A stretch of DNA of 9,891 nucleotides from Chitinophaga pinensis (GCA_945876985.1 CAMCQX010000035.1:1-9891); one strand, 5' to 3'. Positions 1 to 6,897 are shown, counted from the first letter of the stretch. The notes: generated by a model from the sequence alone, not told the origin. Numbers and translations are program-made.

Positions 1-35
1 TTCGATGGTAAATTTTCTTTTTTTACTCCTTGCAT
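1..35 (-). CDS. DUF2256-type small protein, N-terminus only (partial)
   Basis: Reading leftwards from the ATG at 35-33, the first eleven codons give MQGVKKENLPS followed by a split codon beginning AA (Lys or Asn), and then the window ends. DUF2256 proteins are about 50 residues long, with a zinc-ribbon-like set of cysteines, and typically open with a basic stretch followed by N-L-P-S-K, which is what is seen here. The start lies 9 bases after the stop of the DUF2071 gene, so it looks like the next gene of the same operon. DUF2256 genes are, from memory, often found next to photolyase-like genes, which fits the context. The function of the family is not established. Only eleven residues are visible and the diagnostic cysteines lie outside the window, so the call rests on the N-terminal motif and on context. 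Confidence 0.6.
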   Translation of the reverse strand, partial: MQGVKKENLPS

Positions 36-44
36 ATGCTGTTT

Positions 45-758
45 TTAAAAACTTATTCGTTTCCAATCTACACTAATATCCGAACCTTCTGCAAGCATTA
101 CTGAATTAGGTTTTGCGTGATTTAAAATCTCAAAGTCGTTGCCATAAAACGCTGCAAAATCACATTCAATTTTATAATCATTTATACTATTTATTTGCCA
201 ACTAGGGTGGTTAATTTTGTATTCAATACTATGGTTTTCATTTACTTTGGTATACCCAAAATAATGCTCAAAAATAAATTCCTCAATGCTTCCAGCTGCC
301 ATGTTTTGCTTGGTAGCCAAGGCATTTACTTGTATGCTGTTCCATTTAGATTTTACCTTCCACTGATAGGTTATTTCTTTAGTATTGCCGGTCATTTTCC
401 AACTATGTTTGGTTGGAATAGCAATGTAATGTTCTTTATAAAGTTTATTGGCTACGTATGCTACAATCTTGTTAGGTACAGTTTCGTTAATAAAAACCAC
501 TCCTCTTTTCATTTCATTTCCTTCTTTTCGCAATACATAAAAACGAAGATTCACTTCTTCAAAAGTTCCCATAAAAGGAATAGGTATAAGGAATATGGAA
601 GTATTTTTAAATAAAAACCCAACCAAGCTTACATAGGTTTTACCATGAAAATAATCAAGTTCAACTCCTTTTGGTAAATAGGGTAATAAAATAGAAGGAT
701 CAATTTCATAGTTAGCCATAATAAGATTTTGCCATTTGGCTCTTAAAAATGTTTTCAT
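45..758 (-). CDS. DUF2071 (YqjF-like) family protein
   Basis: The 237-residue protein matches the DUF2071/COG3361 pattern. It opens MKTFLRAKWQNLIMANYEID, continues with a P-x-L-P-x-G-V-E-L-D segment at about residues 26-35, a Y-V-S-L-V-G-F segment at 42-48 and an E-E-V-N-L-R-F-Y-V segment at 67-75. It also has the family's characteristic G-S-I-E-E-F-I-F-E-H-Y-x-G-Y stretch at about 156-169. The length is normal for the family. No signal peptide or membrane segment is evident, so a cytoplasmic protein is expected. The biochemical function of the family is unknown. It begins 6 bases after the tspO stop and ends 9 bases before the next start, so it is translated from the photolyase-tspO transcript; a role linked to light or redox stress is inference from that context only. 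Confidence 0.85.
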   Translation of the reverse strand: MKTFLRAKWQNLIMANYEIDPSILLPYLPKGVELDYFHGKTYVSLVGFLFKNTSIFLIPIPFMGTFEEVNLRFYVLRKEGNEMKRGVVFINETVPNKIVAYVANKLYKEHYIAIPTKHSWKMTGNTKEITYQWKVKSKWNSIQVNALATKQNMAAGSIEEFIFEHYFGYTKVNENHSIEYKINHPSWQINSINDYKIECDFAAFYGNDFEILNHAKPNSVMLAEGSDISVDWKRISF

Positions 759-764
759 ATAAGT

Positions 765-1226
765 TTAGTTTAAACTGTAAATACTATAGTTTAAAAGTGT
801 AGCAAAACTTACCCAAAGTAAATAAGGAATATTTAAAATAGCTGCCCATTTATTTGTTTTGTAAAACAAAATAATCATAGCCAAAATGCTTGCCCAAAGT
901 AGTATTATCTCAACCAATGCTAAGCCCAAATTGTGAGCATTAAAGAATATAAAACTCCAAAAAAAGTTTAATATTAATTGTGTTATAAAAATACCAACTA
1001 ATAACCAATTTACTTTTGGTTTATTTAATATTAAGTAAAAAGAAATTCCCATAAGTATGTATAGTAAAGTCCATACTGGGCCAAATAAATAATTAGGGGG
1101 ATTAATACTTGGCTTGTTTAAGTAAACATACCAATTTGGAATACTTTGCGATGTAAAATAACCCGAAATACCTCCCACCAAAAGTGGCAATAAAATACAT
1201 AATATTAACTTAATTGTTTTGTTCAT
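765..1226 (-). CDS. tspO: TspO/MBR family tryptophan-rich membrane protein
   Basis: At 153 residues this is a full-length TspO. Family marks are visible in order: an N-terminal helix with [22 protein letters not shown] followed by [15 protein letters not shown] at about residues 30-62; [13 protein letters not shown] at about 83-95; and a final [13 protein letters not shown] at about 134-146. Five membrane helices are expected, in the inner membrane. TspO proteins bind porphyrins and some degrade protoporphyrin in light; here the ligand is not shown. The ATG overlaps the photolyase stop codon in an ATGA arrangement (1223-1226), which suggests translational coupling, and the DUF2071 gene follows after 6 bases. 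Pairing with a photolyase-like flavoprotein supports a photo-oxidative stress role, by inference. Confidence 0.93.
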   Translation of the reverse strand: MNKTIKLILCILLPLLVGGISGYFTSQSIPNWYVYLNKPSINPPNYLFGPVWTLLYILMGISFYLILNKPKVNWLLVGIFITQLILNFFWSFIFFNAHNLGLALVEIILLWASILAMIILFYKTNKWAAILNIPYLLWVSFATLLNYSIYSLN

Positions 1227-2713
1227 TTCTTTGTTTTTGTTAATTTAGAGCTTGATAAGTTAACATGTTTTGCCAATATTTTTTTTGCTTCTATTTTCAC
1301 ATCTTCATTTTTTCTAAAACTCCAAACAATTTCACTTGCTTTTTTTCTGGTAGCTTCTAAGTCAACAATAGGAGCTGGATAATGTTTTCCAATTTCACAA
1401 GCATATAATTGCTGCTCAATTAATGTGAGTTTATGAGGTTCATGAATTAGTTGTGATGGAATATTTTTTAATTCTGGAATCCATTGCTTAATAAAAAGGC
1501 CTTCCGTATCGTGTTCTTCTGAATTTTTTATAGGGTTATAAATTCTAATGGTATTAATACCAGTTGTGCCACTTTGCATTTGAAGCTGTGGGTAATGAAT
1601 TCCTGGTTCATAATCTAAAAACTGACGCGCCAAAAAATGCAGTTCACGCCAGTCTTGCCAAAGGTTGAAAACAAAAAATGAAACTACCATGGCCCTCATT
1701 CTGAAATTAATATAACCAGTAGCTACCAAGCACCGCATGCATGCATCTACTATTGGAACGCCCGTGTTACCGGTTTGCCATGCAGTAATATATGATTCAT
1801 TTTTTGGTTTGATTAATGAATGGTAAGCACGGTTTATATTTTCGAATTCATACCTGCTTTCACTTTCAAATTTTTGAATAAAATGACAATGCCAATGCAA
1901 CCGAGAAATGAAGTTAGACAAAGCCCTTTTGTTTGGCGAAGTGTTATAATGTTGTTTTGTAAATTGAAAAACCATTCGCATACTTATGTTTCCATAAGTT
2001 ATATAAGGCGATAAACGACTGCAGCCTTTTCTGCTTAGTAAAGGCTTACTTATGTGTTTACTGTAATTGACATGTCGTTCTTTTAAAAAATTTTCTAAAT
2101 ATCGCCAAGCCCAAAATTCTCCTCCTTCTTGAAAGTTTTTATTTCGAGTAGTGATTTCACTGTTTAATTCTTCACCTTTTATTTTATTAAAAATTGATTG
2201 GTCAAGTTCAACCATATTCCAACCATTTTCTTTTACTAAATTTGGCTGTTTTGTCATTTGACTTTCCCAAAGTTTTTCCCATATTTTTCGGGTTTTTAAT
2301 CCACGAACAATTCCATTTGTTTGGTATTCTTTCCATAAAATACGATTTTTTAAAAATAATATTTTCATGGCTTTGTCACGTTCATAGGTAAGTCCATTGC
2401 CTATTTCTTCTGATGAAAAAATACTGTGAATATTGAATTGATGCGCAAGCATTTCAAAAACCTCCTTGGCTTCATTATGAAATATGTAAATTTGCGTATT
2501 GGTGGTTTTTAGGCGTTCATTCATTTCCTTGAGCGATTCAAACACAAAACGCCAATGTCTTACATCACTGTCGTGATAAGCCATAACACTGGGTTCAAAA
2601 ATATAAATTAACAAAAGTGGTAACTCAGATTGCAAAGCATAATATAAAGGTTCATGATCGGTAAGCCGTAAATCACGTTTAAACCAAACTATATTCATTG
2701 CTTTTTTTTCCAT
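1223..2713 (-). CDS. Cryptochrome/photolyase family flavoprotein
   Basis: The open frame continues to a TTG at 2728, but ATG at 2713 (giving [17 protein letters not shown]) or at 2698 (giving [12 protein letters not shown]) is far more likely, since photolyases normally begin just before the [10 protein letters not shown] strand; 2713 is used here. Residue numbers below count from the TTG codon. An N-terminal photolyase alpha/beta domain covers about 12-145. The FAD-binding helical domain covers about 200-460, with [13 protein letters not shown] at 237-249, the W279 region, [17 protein letters not shown] at 316-332 and R-I-Y-N-P at 395-399. The family repairs UV photoproducts or senses blue light using FAD. 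W317 and W360 align with two of the classical electron-transfer tryptophans, but the third is replaced in H-Y-P-Q-L-Q-M (378-384), and R276 stands where CPD enzymes have Glu. The family is certain; repair specificity is not. It is the first gene of the operon with tspO. Confidence 0.92.
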   Translation of the reverse strand: MEKKAMNIVWFKRDLRLTDHEPLYYALQSELPLLLIYIFEPSVMAYHDSDVRHWRFVFESLKEMNERLKTTNTQIYIFHNEAKEVFEMLAHQFNIHSIFSSEEIGNGLTYERDKAMKILFLKNRILWKEYQTNGIVRGLKTRKIWEKLWESQMTKQPNLVKENGWNMVELDQSIFNKIKGEELNSEITTRNKNFQEGGEFWAWRYLENFLKERHVNYSKHISKPLLSRKGCSRLSPYITYGNISMRMVFQFTKQHYNTSPNKRALSNFISRLHWHCHFIQKFESESRYEFENINRAYHSLIKPKNESYITAWQTGNTGVPIVDACMRCLVATGYINFRMRAMVVSFFVFNLWQDWRELHFLARQFLDYEPGIHYPQLQMQSGTTGINTIRIYNPIKNSEEHDTEGLFIKQWIPELKNIPSQLIHEPHKLTLIEQQLYACEIGKHYPAPIVDLEATRKKASEIVWSFRKNEDVKIEAKKILAKHVNLSSSKLTKTKK

Positions 2714-2814
2714 ATACTTATTAAACAAAGTTTTTACTTTTTGTTTTTATTTAAGCTTTTGATTTGCAAAATACATATAAAAAATGCCCAGAATTTGTAG
2801 GAAATTAGTTGTTC

Positions 2815-2831
2815 TGCAATTTCAAATTGCA
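2815..2831. promoter_or_regulatory. 17-bp perfect palindrome, candidate operator
   Basis: TGCAATTT-C-AAATTGCA is a perfect dyad with 8-base arms around one central base. It lies in the 2714-2852 gap, about 100 bases upstream of the photolyase ATG and 21 bases beyond the porin stop. As an RNA hairpin it would be weak and AT-rich with no following T-run, so an operator is more plausible than a terminator. A second short dyad, TTTGCAAA, lies at 2763-2770. No clear TAnnTTTG box was found in this gap, so the promoter itself could not be placed and the regulator is unknown. Confidence 0.4.
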
Positions 2832-2852
2832 ATATAATTTACAATTAATAAA

Positions 2853-4001
2853 TTAAAACCAAACCGCTAAGCTTCCAACTATATAATTGGAAGTATTGGT
2901 TATTTGATTTTTTGTAGCCTCAAAAATGTATTTGTCAGCATAAATACTGCGTTGTTCAATGCGGAACATGGCATTTTTATTTACATGGTAATTAAGGCCC
3001 AAAGTATGGCTAAAAGTATTAAATCCTTTTTCGTTTGTAATGCTTAAAACTTCAGCTTCATCATTGTCAATAAAGGCTTCTAATCGTCCTGAAATGCTCC
3101 AGTTTTTTGCCACAAAATAACGTGCTGTAATATTTGCTTGACTCCAAAAAACATTTTTCAAAACACCCGTTACTGAATCTTTTATTTCCTGCATGCCTGC
3201 ATACAAACAAGCCGACATGTTCAGTTTGCTTTTTGCGGGAGCATAAATGGCATATACATCACTAAAATAGCGCATGCGGTGGTTTGGATAATAAATAGTT
3301 TGATGGTTTCCAGCATATACATTCCAATTCAAAAGCCAGTTATTATTTGGTCGGGTTTCAAACTGAATGGCCAATGATTTATCGTGGTTTAAATCTACTA
3401 TTTGCTGCCAACCATTGATTACATAAGCGTAAAAATTTGTTTTCTTTGAAATAGGAACGCTTAACCTAACACCAGATAAGTAATAAGGTACAAATTCTGC
3501 GGCTAAACTTCGGGTATACATTAATTGGTCTTTACTTACCGCATTTTCATTGGTAAAAGGCGAACCTAAAACACCAGCATCTATCCAAATTTCTTTTTTT
3601 TCTGATAGTTTAATTCCCACTCGTGCTTCTAACAAATCTTTTAAAGTTCCAGTTTCTGTAGCGTAATTAGCATTCATAAAACTACCAAATGAAGGTATAA
3701 ATCGCGCCCTAATTTTACTGCTCGAATAATTGAAATCAATATAAGCCAAGTTAATACTGAACTCATTATGTCGTTGTGAAGAATTGAAATAGGGAATATC
3801 TTTACCATCTGGCTGATTGTCGTTCCATGCATAATAGGTGTCAATAAAACCATTTATTTTAAATTTCCCATTCGATTCAATGTCAGTGGTATCAAGCGTT
3901 GCAGTGTTTACCACCTGACTTTTTACAAAAAAAGTACTGAAGTTTATAAAACATATTAATAATAAAATGCGTTTATGTTTAAAGTAATACATATTTGCCA
4001 T
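2853..4001 (-). CDS. Outer-membrane beta-barrel porin, BBP2/OmpL-like
   Basis: The 382-residue protein has a basic N-terminus and hydrophobic core (RILLLICFINFSTFFV, about 11-26) ending in a plausible signal peptidase site before Q29. The mature part opens with F-K-I-N-G-F-I-D-T-Y-Y-A-W-N at about 47-60, then alternating polar/hydrophobic strands, and ends in a C-terminal ...S-L-A-V-W-F, the aromatic end expected of a BAM substrate. The early R-H-N-E-F-S-I-N-L-A-Y-I-D-F segment (77-90), followed by A-R-F-I-P-S-F-G, and the later G-V-L-G-S-P-F-T and I-N-G-W-Q segments, match the OmpL-like BBP2 porin family of Bacteroidota. It probably acts as an outer-membrane channel; the substrate is unknown. 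Start choice is between ATG at 4001 and ATG at 3992 (MYYFKHKRILLL), both placing the signal peptide correctly. It diverges closely from msrA. Confidence 0.8.
   Translation of the reverse strand: MANMYYFKHKRILLLICFINFSTFFVKSQVVNTATLDTTDIESNGKFKINGFIDTYYAWNDNQPDGKDIPYFNSSQRHNEFSINLAYIDFNYSSSKIRARFIPSFGSFMNANYATETGTLKDLLEARVGIKLSEKKEIWIDAGVLGSPFTNENAVSKDQLMYTRSLAAEFVPYYLSGVRLSVPISKKTNFYAYVINGWQQIVDLNHDKSLAIQFETRPNNNWLLNWNVYAGNHQTIYYPNHRMRYFSDVYAIYAPAKSKLNMSACLYAGMQEIKDSVTGVLKNVFWSQANITARYFVAKNWSISGRLEAFIDNDEAEVLSITNEKGFNTFSHTLGLNYHVNKNAMFRIEQRSIYADKYIFEATKNQITNTSNYIVGSLAVWF
3990..3997 (+). promoter_or_regulatory. Candidate -7 box for msrA (one mismatch)
   Basis: CATATTTG differs by one base from the Bacteroidota -7 consensus TAnnTTTG and ends 24 bases before the ATG at 4022, a sensible distance for a short leader. 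No TTTG -33 element was found at the right spacing. The box overlaps the start of the divergent porin gene, which is unavoidable given the tiny gap between the two genes. Confidence 0.3.
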
Positions 4002-4021
4002 CGAATAAATTATTTAAATTA

Positions 4022-4684
4022 ATGAAAATTACAAAAACTATTTTTTACTTGCAAGCATTATTAATAATTAGCACTACAAGTTGTGCTCAAAACAAAACTA
4101 AAAAAACAAAAGAGACAAATAAAGTTATGAATACAGTTAACAATGATTCGCTATCAACTGCAGTTTTTGGTGCAGGATGTTTTTGGTGTGTAGAAGCAGT
4201 TTTTCAACAAGTAAATGGAATAACAAAAATTGAAAGTGGTTACAGCAATGGGGATGTTAAGAACCCAACATACCGTGAAGTTTGTGATGGAAGAACAGGT
4301 CATGCAGAAGTTTGCAAAATTTGGTTCGATTCAAACATAGTTTCTTATGAAACTTTGCTATCTATTTTTTGGCAAACTCACGATCCAACAACCTTGAATC
4401 AGCAAGGAAATGACAGAGGAACCCAATATCGCTCTGCCATTTATTACAACAGTGATTCGCAGAAATTAGCAGCTGAAAAATATAAAATAGACTTAGATCA
4501 ATCGGGTGCTTTTAGCAATCCAATTGTAACTGAAATAGCTTCTGTGAATAATTATTTCCCTGCCGAAGATTACCATCAAAATTATTACAATCAAAACAGT
4601 CAACAATCTTATTGCCAGTTTGTAATTGCTCCAAAATTAGAAAAATTCAAAAAGGTTTTTGGTGACAAATTCAGTAAAAAGTAA
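4022..4684 (+). CDS. msrA: Peptide methionine sulfoxide reductase MsrA, predicted lipoprotein
   Basis: The frame is open upstream to a TTG at 3995, but ATG at 4022 directly precedes a clean lipoprotein signal, MKITKTIFYLQALLIISTTS then C21, so it is the chosen start (220 residues). A linker of about 25 polar residues follows, then the MsrA domain from about residue 45. The catalytic motif G-C-F-W-C is at 52-56 (C53 nucleophile), T-G-H-A-E-V at 92-97, D-P-T-T-L-N-Q-Q-G-N-D-R-G-T-Q-Y-R-S at 121-138, and a resolving Cys near the end in Y-C-Q-F-V-I-A-P-K-L (C198). The enzyme reduces Met-S-sulfoxide in proteins; with a lipid anchor it should act in the periplasm or at a membrane. No MsrB domain is fused. 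C88 and C98 are extra cysteines. It diverges from the porin and converges on the Smr gene. Confidence 0.95.
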   Translation: MKITKTIFYLQALLIISTTSCAQNKTKKTKETNKVMNTVNNDSLSTAVFGAGCFWCVEAVFQQVNGITKIESGYSNGDVKNPTYREVCDGRTGHAEVCKIWFDSNIVSYETLLSIFWQTHDPTTLNQQGNDRGTQYRSAIYYNSDSQKLAAEKYKIDLDQSGAFSNPIVTEIASVNNYFPAEDYHQNYYNQNSQQSYCQFVIAPKLEKFKKVFGDKFSKK

Positions 4685-4714
4685 ACTATAATCTAATTGA
4701 TTTTGGCCAGTATG

Positions 4715-4742
4715 CCAACATCGGCTATAAAATAAATGTTGG
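4715..4742. repeat. Inverted repeat downstream of msrA
   Basis: CCAACAT at 4715-4721 is matched by ATGTTGG at 4736-4742 across a 14-base loop. It lies 30 bases after the msrA stop. There is no T-run after it, so it is at best a weak terminator; it may be part of the repeat cluster that follows. Confidence 0.35.
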
Positions 4743-4750
4743 ATTATGTC

Positions 4751-4804
4751 GTCATTGCGAAGCCTGTCCCGCCAAAGCGGGAAAGCAATCTCATTGTTTG
4801 AGAT
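4751..4804. repeat. REP-like nested palindromic element (GTCATTGCGA...GCAATCTC)
   Basis: An outer pair, ATTGC (4754-4758) and GCAAT (4785-4789), encloses a perfect inner hairpin, TCCCGC (4767-4772), loop CAAA, GCGGGA (4777-4782). It runs into a second hairpin, ATCTCA (4788-4793) and TGAGAT (4799-4804). The GC-rich core stands out sharply from its AT-rich surroundings. Elements framed by GTCATTGCGA and AAGCAATCTC recur between genes in many bacterial genomes; that is from memory, and only one copy is present in this window. Confidence 0.65.
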
Positions 4805-4812
4805 AAATATTC

Positions 4813-4844
4813 AGCCATTGCAGGTGTCCTTGCCTGCAATGGCT
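4813..4844. repeat. Strong 12-bp hairpin between convergent genes
   Basis: AGCCATTGCAGG (4813-4824) and CCTGCAATGGCT (4833-4844) are perfect inverse copies around an 8-base loop. The hairpin begins 8 bases beyond the stop of the Smr gene (minus) and lies about 130 bases beyond msrA. It could end or protect both transcripts, but neither side has the T-run of a classical terminator, and it may instead belong to the adjacent repeat element. Confidence 0.6.
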
Positions 4845-4852
4845 AATTACTC

Positions 4853-5803
4853 CTACCCTATTTCAATATACGTTGCACCGCCACCAAATTTTAAAGGATC
4901 AGCATCTTCAAAATGCTTGGCAAGGCGCTTGTTTTTAGTTAAAAAAGTATGGATTTTATTCTTCAAATATTGGTTGCCAATTCCATGAACATACACAATG
5001 CTTTTCATTTGATTGATATAAGCAGCTTCTAAAGTTTTAATAAATACATCCATTTGCACGCCAATGATATCGTTGGTTTGTTTAGTATAACCACGTTCCA
5101 ATAATTTTTCAAAATGTAAATCAATCACTGGTTCAGGTTTGGTGCTTAAATCAATGGTTTCAACTTTATGTTTTTCTGAAAAATCTTTTTGTTTCAATGC
5201 CGTTAAATTCAATTGTGTAAACTCTTCGTTTAACTTAAACATATAAGCCTGTTTTTGTAAAAAGAAACAGAACTTTAACGATTGATGGAACTCCTTTGGA
5301 TTGGTTTTAAACTCAATATGTAAAGGCTTTGACGGCTTCATGTTTATGTCGTCTGCCAAAATTAATTGGAATAAAAGTGGATTCCATTTATCGTAGTTTT
5401 CCAAATTTAACTTCAACATATTTAGCTCTTCTCCACGGTTTAATTTACCAGTTTTGTATAAACTAAAAATATCTTTTTCTTTTTGGTAAATGGCATATAA
5501 TAAAATATCGCAACTGTTATTGTGCAACACACCCTCCACTTCGTTTTCACCCATTCGGTTATAAGCCCAAAATATTCCCAACGGATTGGTATTTAGTTTT
5601 GATTTAAGCTTGTCGTCAACTTCTTTTTTAGCCGCATCAGGCTTTACTTCATCAAAATCTATTTTCAGTACTTCACTTGCCAAAACCGGAATTTCAAAAT
5701 CGTCTTCAATGGTTACGCCCACCATATTTTTTCCTTTAAAACTGGTAACAATACCTTCCATGTTTTCATTTACAAATTTTACTTTATCTCCAAGTTTTAG
5801 CAT
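4853..5803 (-). CDS. DUF2027 and Smr domain protein
   Basis: The 316-residue protein has three parts. Residues 1-50 form a small barrel-like module (M-L-K-L-G-D-K-V-K-F-V-N ... G-I-V-T-S-F), the start of DUF2027. A lysine-rich linker of about 20 residues follows, and then a middle beta-rich DUF2027 region (about 73-200). A C-terminal Smr domain begins at about 224, with D-L-H at 228-230, H-G-I-G-N-Q-Y-L-K at 273-281 and G-G-G-A-T at 307-311. Smr domains are nucleic-acid-binding and often have nuclease activity; the DLH, HGxG and GGGxT motifs are all intact. There is no MutS ATPase part, so it is not MutS2. The combination is typical of Bacteroidota and its role is not established. It looks monocistronic, between a convergent msrA and the terminator of the GT9 gene. 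Confidence 0.88.
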   Translation of the reverse strand: MLKLGDKVKFVNENMEGIVTSFKGKNMVGVTIEDDFEIPVLASEVLKIDFDEVKPDAAKKEVDDKLKSKLNTNPLGIFWAYNRMGENEVEGVLHNNSCDILLYAIYQKEKDIFSLYKTGKLNRGEELNMLKLNLENYDKWNPLLFQLILADDINMKPSKPLHIEFKTNPKEFHQSLKFCFFLQKQAYMFKLNEEFTQLNLTALKQKDFSEKHKVETIDLSTKPEPVIDLHFEKLLERGYTKQTNDIIGVQMDVFIKTLEAAYINQMKSIVYVHGIGNQYLKNKIHTFLTKNKRLAKHFEDADPLKFGGGATYIEIG

Positions 5804-5841
5804 GATATTTTATTATAAAAATTAAACTGCAATATTAACGC

Positions 5842-5874
5842 AAAAAGCCGACTGTAAGGCATACAATCGGCTTT
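5842..5874 (-). terminator. Intrinsic terminator of the namZ-GT9 operon
   Basis: On the minus strand AAAGCCGATTGT (5874-5863), a 7-base loop and ACAGTCGGCTTT (5855-5844) form a 12-pair stem with one U-G wobble, and the trailing T-run reaches 5842. It begins 30 bases after the GT9 stop. On the plus strand the pairing is slightly worse (one C/A mismatch), and no plus-strand gene lies nearby to the left, so the minus strand is the relevant one. Confidence 0.8.
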
Positions 5875-5904
5875 AATTTTATATATTTTTTTCTGTTTTA
5901 TCTA

Positions 5905-6885
5905 TCAATTCCCACCAATCATCAATCTTATTTCTTCTTCAATGCTTTGAACATCCAAATCTTCCATGCATTTAAAATGTTTCTTTGGACAACTGTGGAA
6001 GCCAATTTTACTGCACGGGCGGCAACTTATATTTTTGTTTTCAAACAATGCTTGTTTCACTTCATTATTGCCATAATAAGGATTCATGCCTAACAATGGA
6101 GTGGTATTTCCCCAAAGTGAAATAATTTGTTTTTGGAAAGCCGCGCCAATATGCATTAAACCAGTATCGTTGGTAATAAGTAGTGAACTATTTTTAACAA
6201 CATAAGCCGATTGATGTAAACTTAATTTGCCACATAAATTTACCACATTTGCATTGCTTTGCTTTGCAATTTCATCGCCATTAGTTTCATCTTCTTTTCC
6301 TCCTAACAGGTAAATTGGCAAGTTTATTTTATTGCAAATTTCAATGATTTTATGAATCGGAAAACGCTTGGTAAAATGTTGCGCTCCAATTGCCCAAGCT
6401 ATAAATGGTTGGTTTAAATCTAAAGGATATTCAAACGAAAAATCTATGGGTAAAAAATAATCTAATCCTTTGTTGTCATTAATAATTCCAAGCTTTTTGG
6501 CTGCTTCAAAATACCTATCTACAATATGAATATTGGGCATTTTGTTGGTTTTGAAATTTACCAATAACCACTTTTCAAAATTCAGTTTTGGGAATGAATA
6601 ATCTGTTACGCCCAATGTTTTTTTGAAAATGAATGTTCGAATATTATTGTGTAAATCAATCACAAAATCAAAGTTTTCTGATTGCAATTCCTTTGCTTTT
6701 GCAATCAAACTTTTATCTAAAACATGTAATTGATCTATGTATGGATTGGCATTTAAAATACTTTCAAAATTGGGCTTTGTTAAATAATGTATTTCAGCAT
6801 TTAATTGTTGCTTTAAACACCTAATAACTGGAGTTGTTAAAACGATATCGCCAATGGAACTAAAACGGATAATTAATATTTTCAT
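5905..6885 (-). CDS. Glycosyltransferase family 9 (ADP-heptose:LPS heptosyltransferase-like)
   Basis: The 326-residue protein opens MKILIIRFSSIGDIVLTTPV, the classical GT9 N-terminus, and carries the nucleotide-sugar half-site motif N-D-T-G-L-M-H-I-G-A-A at 239-249 followed by L-W-G-N-T-T-P at 257-263. Four cysteines sit near the end as C288-x2-C291-x7-C299-x6-C306, in a C-R-P-C...C-P-K-K-H-F-K-C-M pattern also known in WaaF-type enzymes; a metal-binding role is possible but not shown. GT9 enzymes work on the cytoplasmic side of the inner membrane and add heptose or related sugars to the lipopolysaccharide core. The exact donor cannot be told. It starts 12 bases after the namZ stop, so the two are one transcript, ended by the hairpin at 5842-5874. 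Confidence 0.9.
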   Translation of the reverse strand: MKILIIRFSSIGDIVLTTPVIRCLKQQLNAEIHYLTKPNFESILNANPYIDQLHVLDKSLIAKAKELQSENFDFVIDLHNNIRTFIFKKTLGVTDYSFPKLNFEKWLLVNFKTNKMPNIHIVDRYFEAAKKLGIINDNKGLDYFLPIDFSFEYPLDLNQPFIAWAIGAQHFTKRFPIHKIIEICNKINLPIYLLGGKEDETNGDEIAKQSNANVVNLCGKLSLHQSAYVVKNSSLLITNDTGLMHIGAAFQKQIISLWGNTTPLLGMNPYYGNNEVKQALFENKNISCRPCSKIGFHSCPKKHFKCMEDLDVQSIEEEIRLMIGGN

Positions 6886-6897
6886 GCTGCCGCAATA

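Noticed and set aside
195..614. Plus-strand open frame of 139 codons opposite the DUF2071 gene
   Set aside because: It is antisense to a well-supported gene, rich in Phe, Tyr and Ile as AT-rich shadow frames are, and shows no recognisable motif.
2714..2728. Extension of the photolyase to a TTG at 2728
   Set aside because: It adds only five residues (MFNKY) ahead of a good ATG at 2713, and the family's conserved start is further in still.
2729..2852. Promoter for the photolyase operon
   Set aside because: Only poor matches to TAnnTTTG were found (for example AAACTTTG close to the start and GTATTTTG further up), without a correctly spaced TTTG, so none was called.
3995..4021. Extension of msrA to a TTG at 3995
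   Set aside because: It would put nine extra residues before a clean lipoprotein signal peptide and overlap the porin start.
4032..4040. TAGTTTTTG as a minus-strand -7 box for the porin
   Set aside because: The spacing between TA and TTTG is one base too long and no -33 element was seen.
4746..4988. Plus-strand open frame of 80 codons
   Set aside because: It consists of the intergenic hairpin cluster followed by the antisense of the Smr gene end, with no protein-like pattern.
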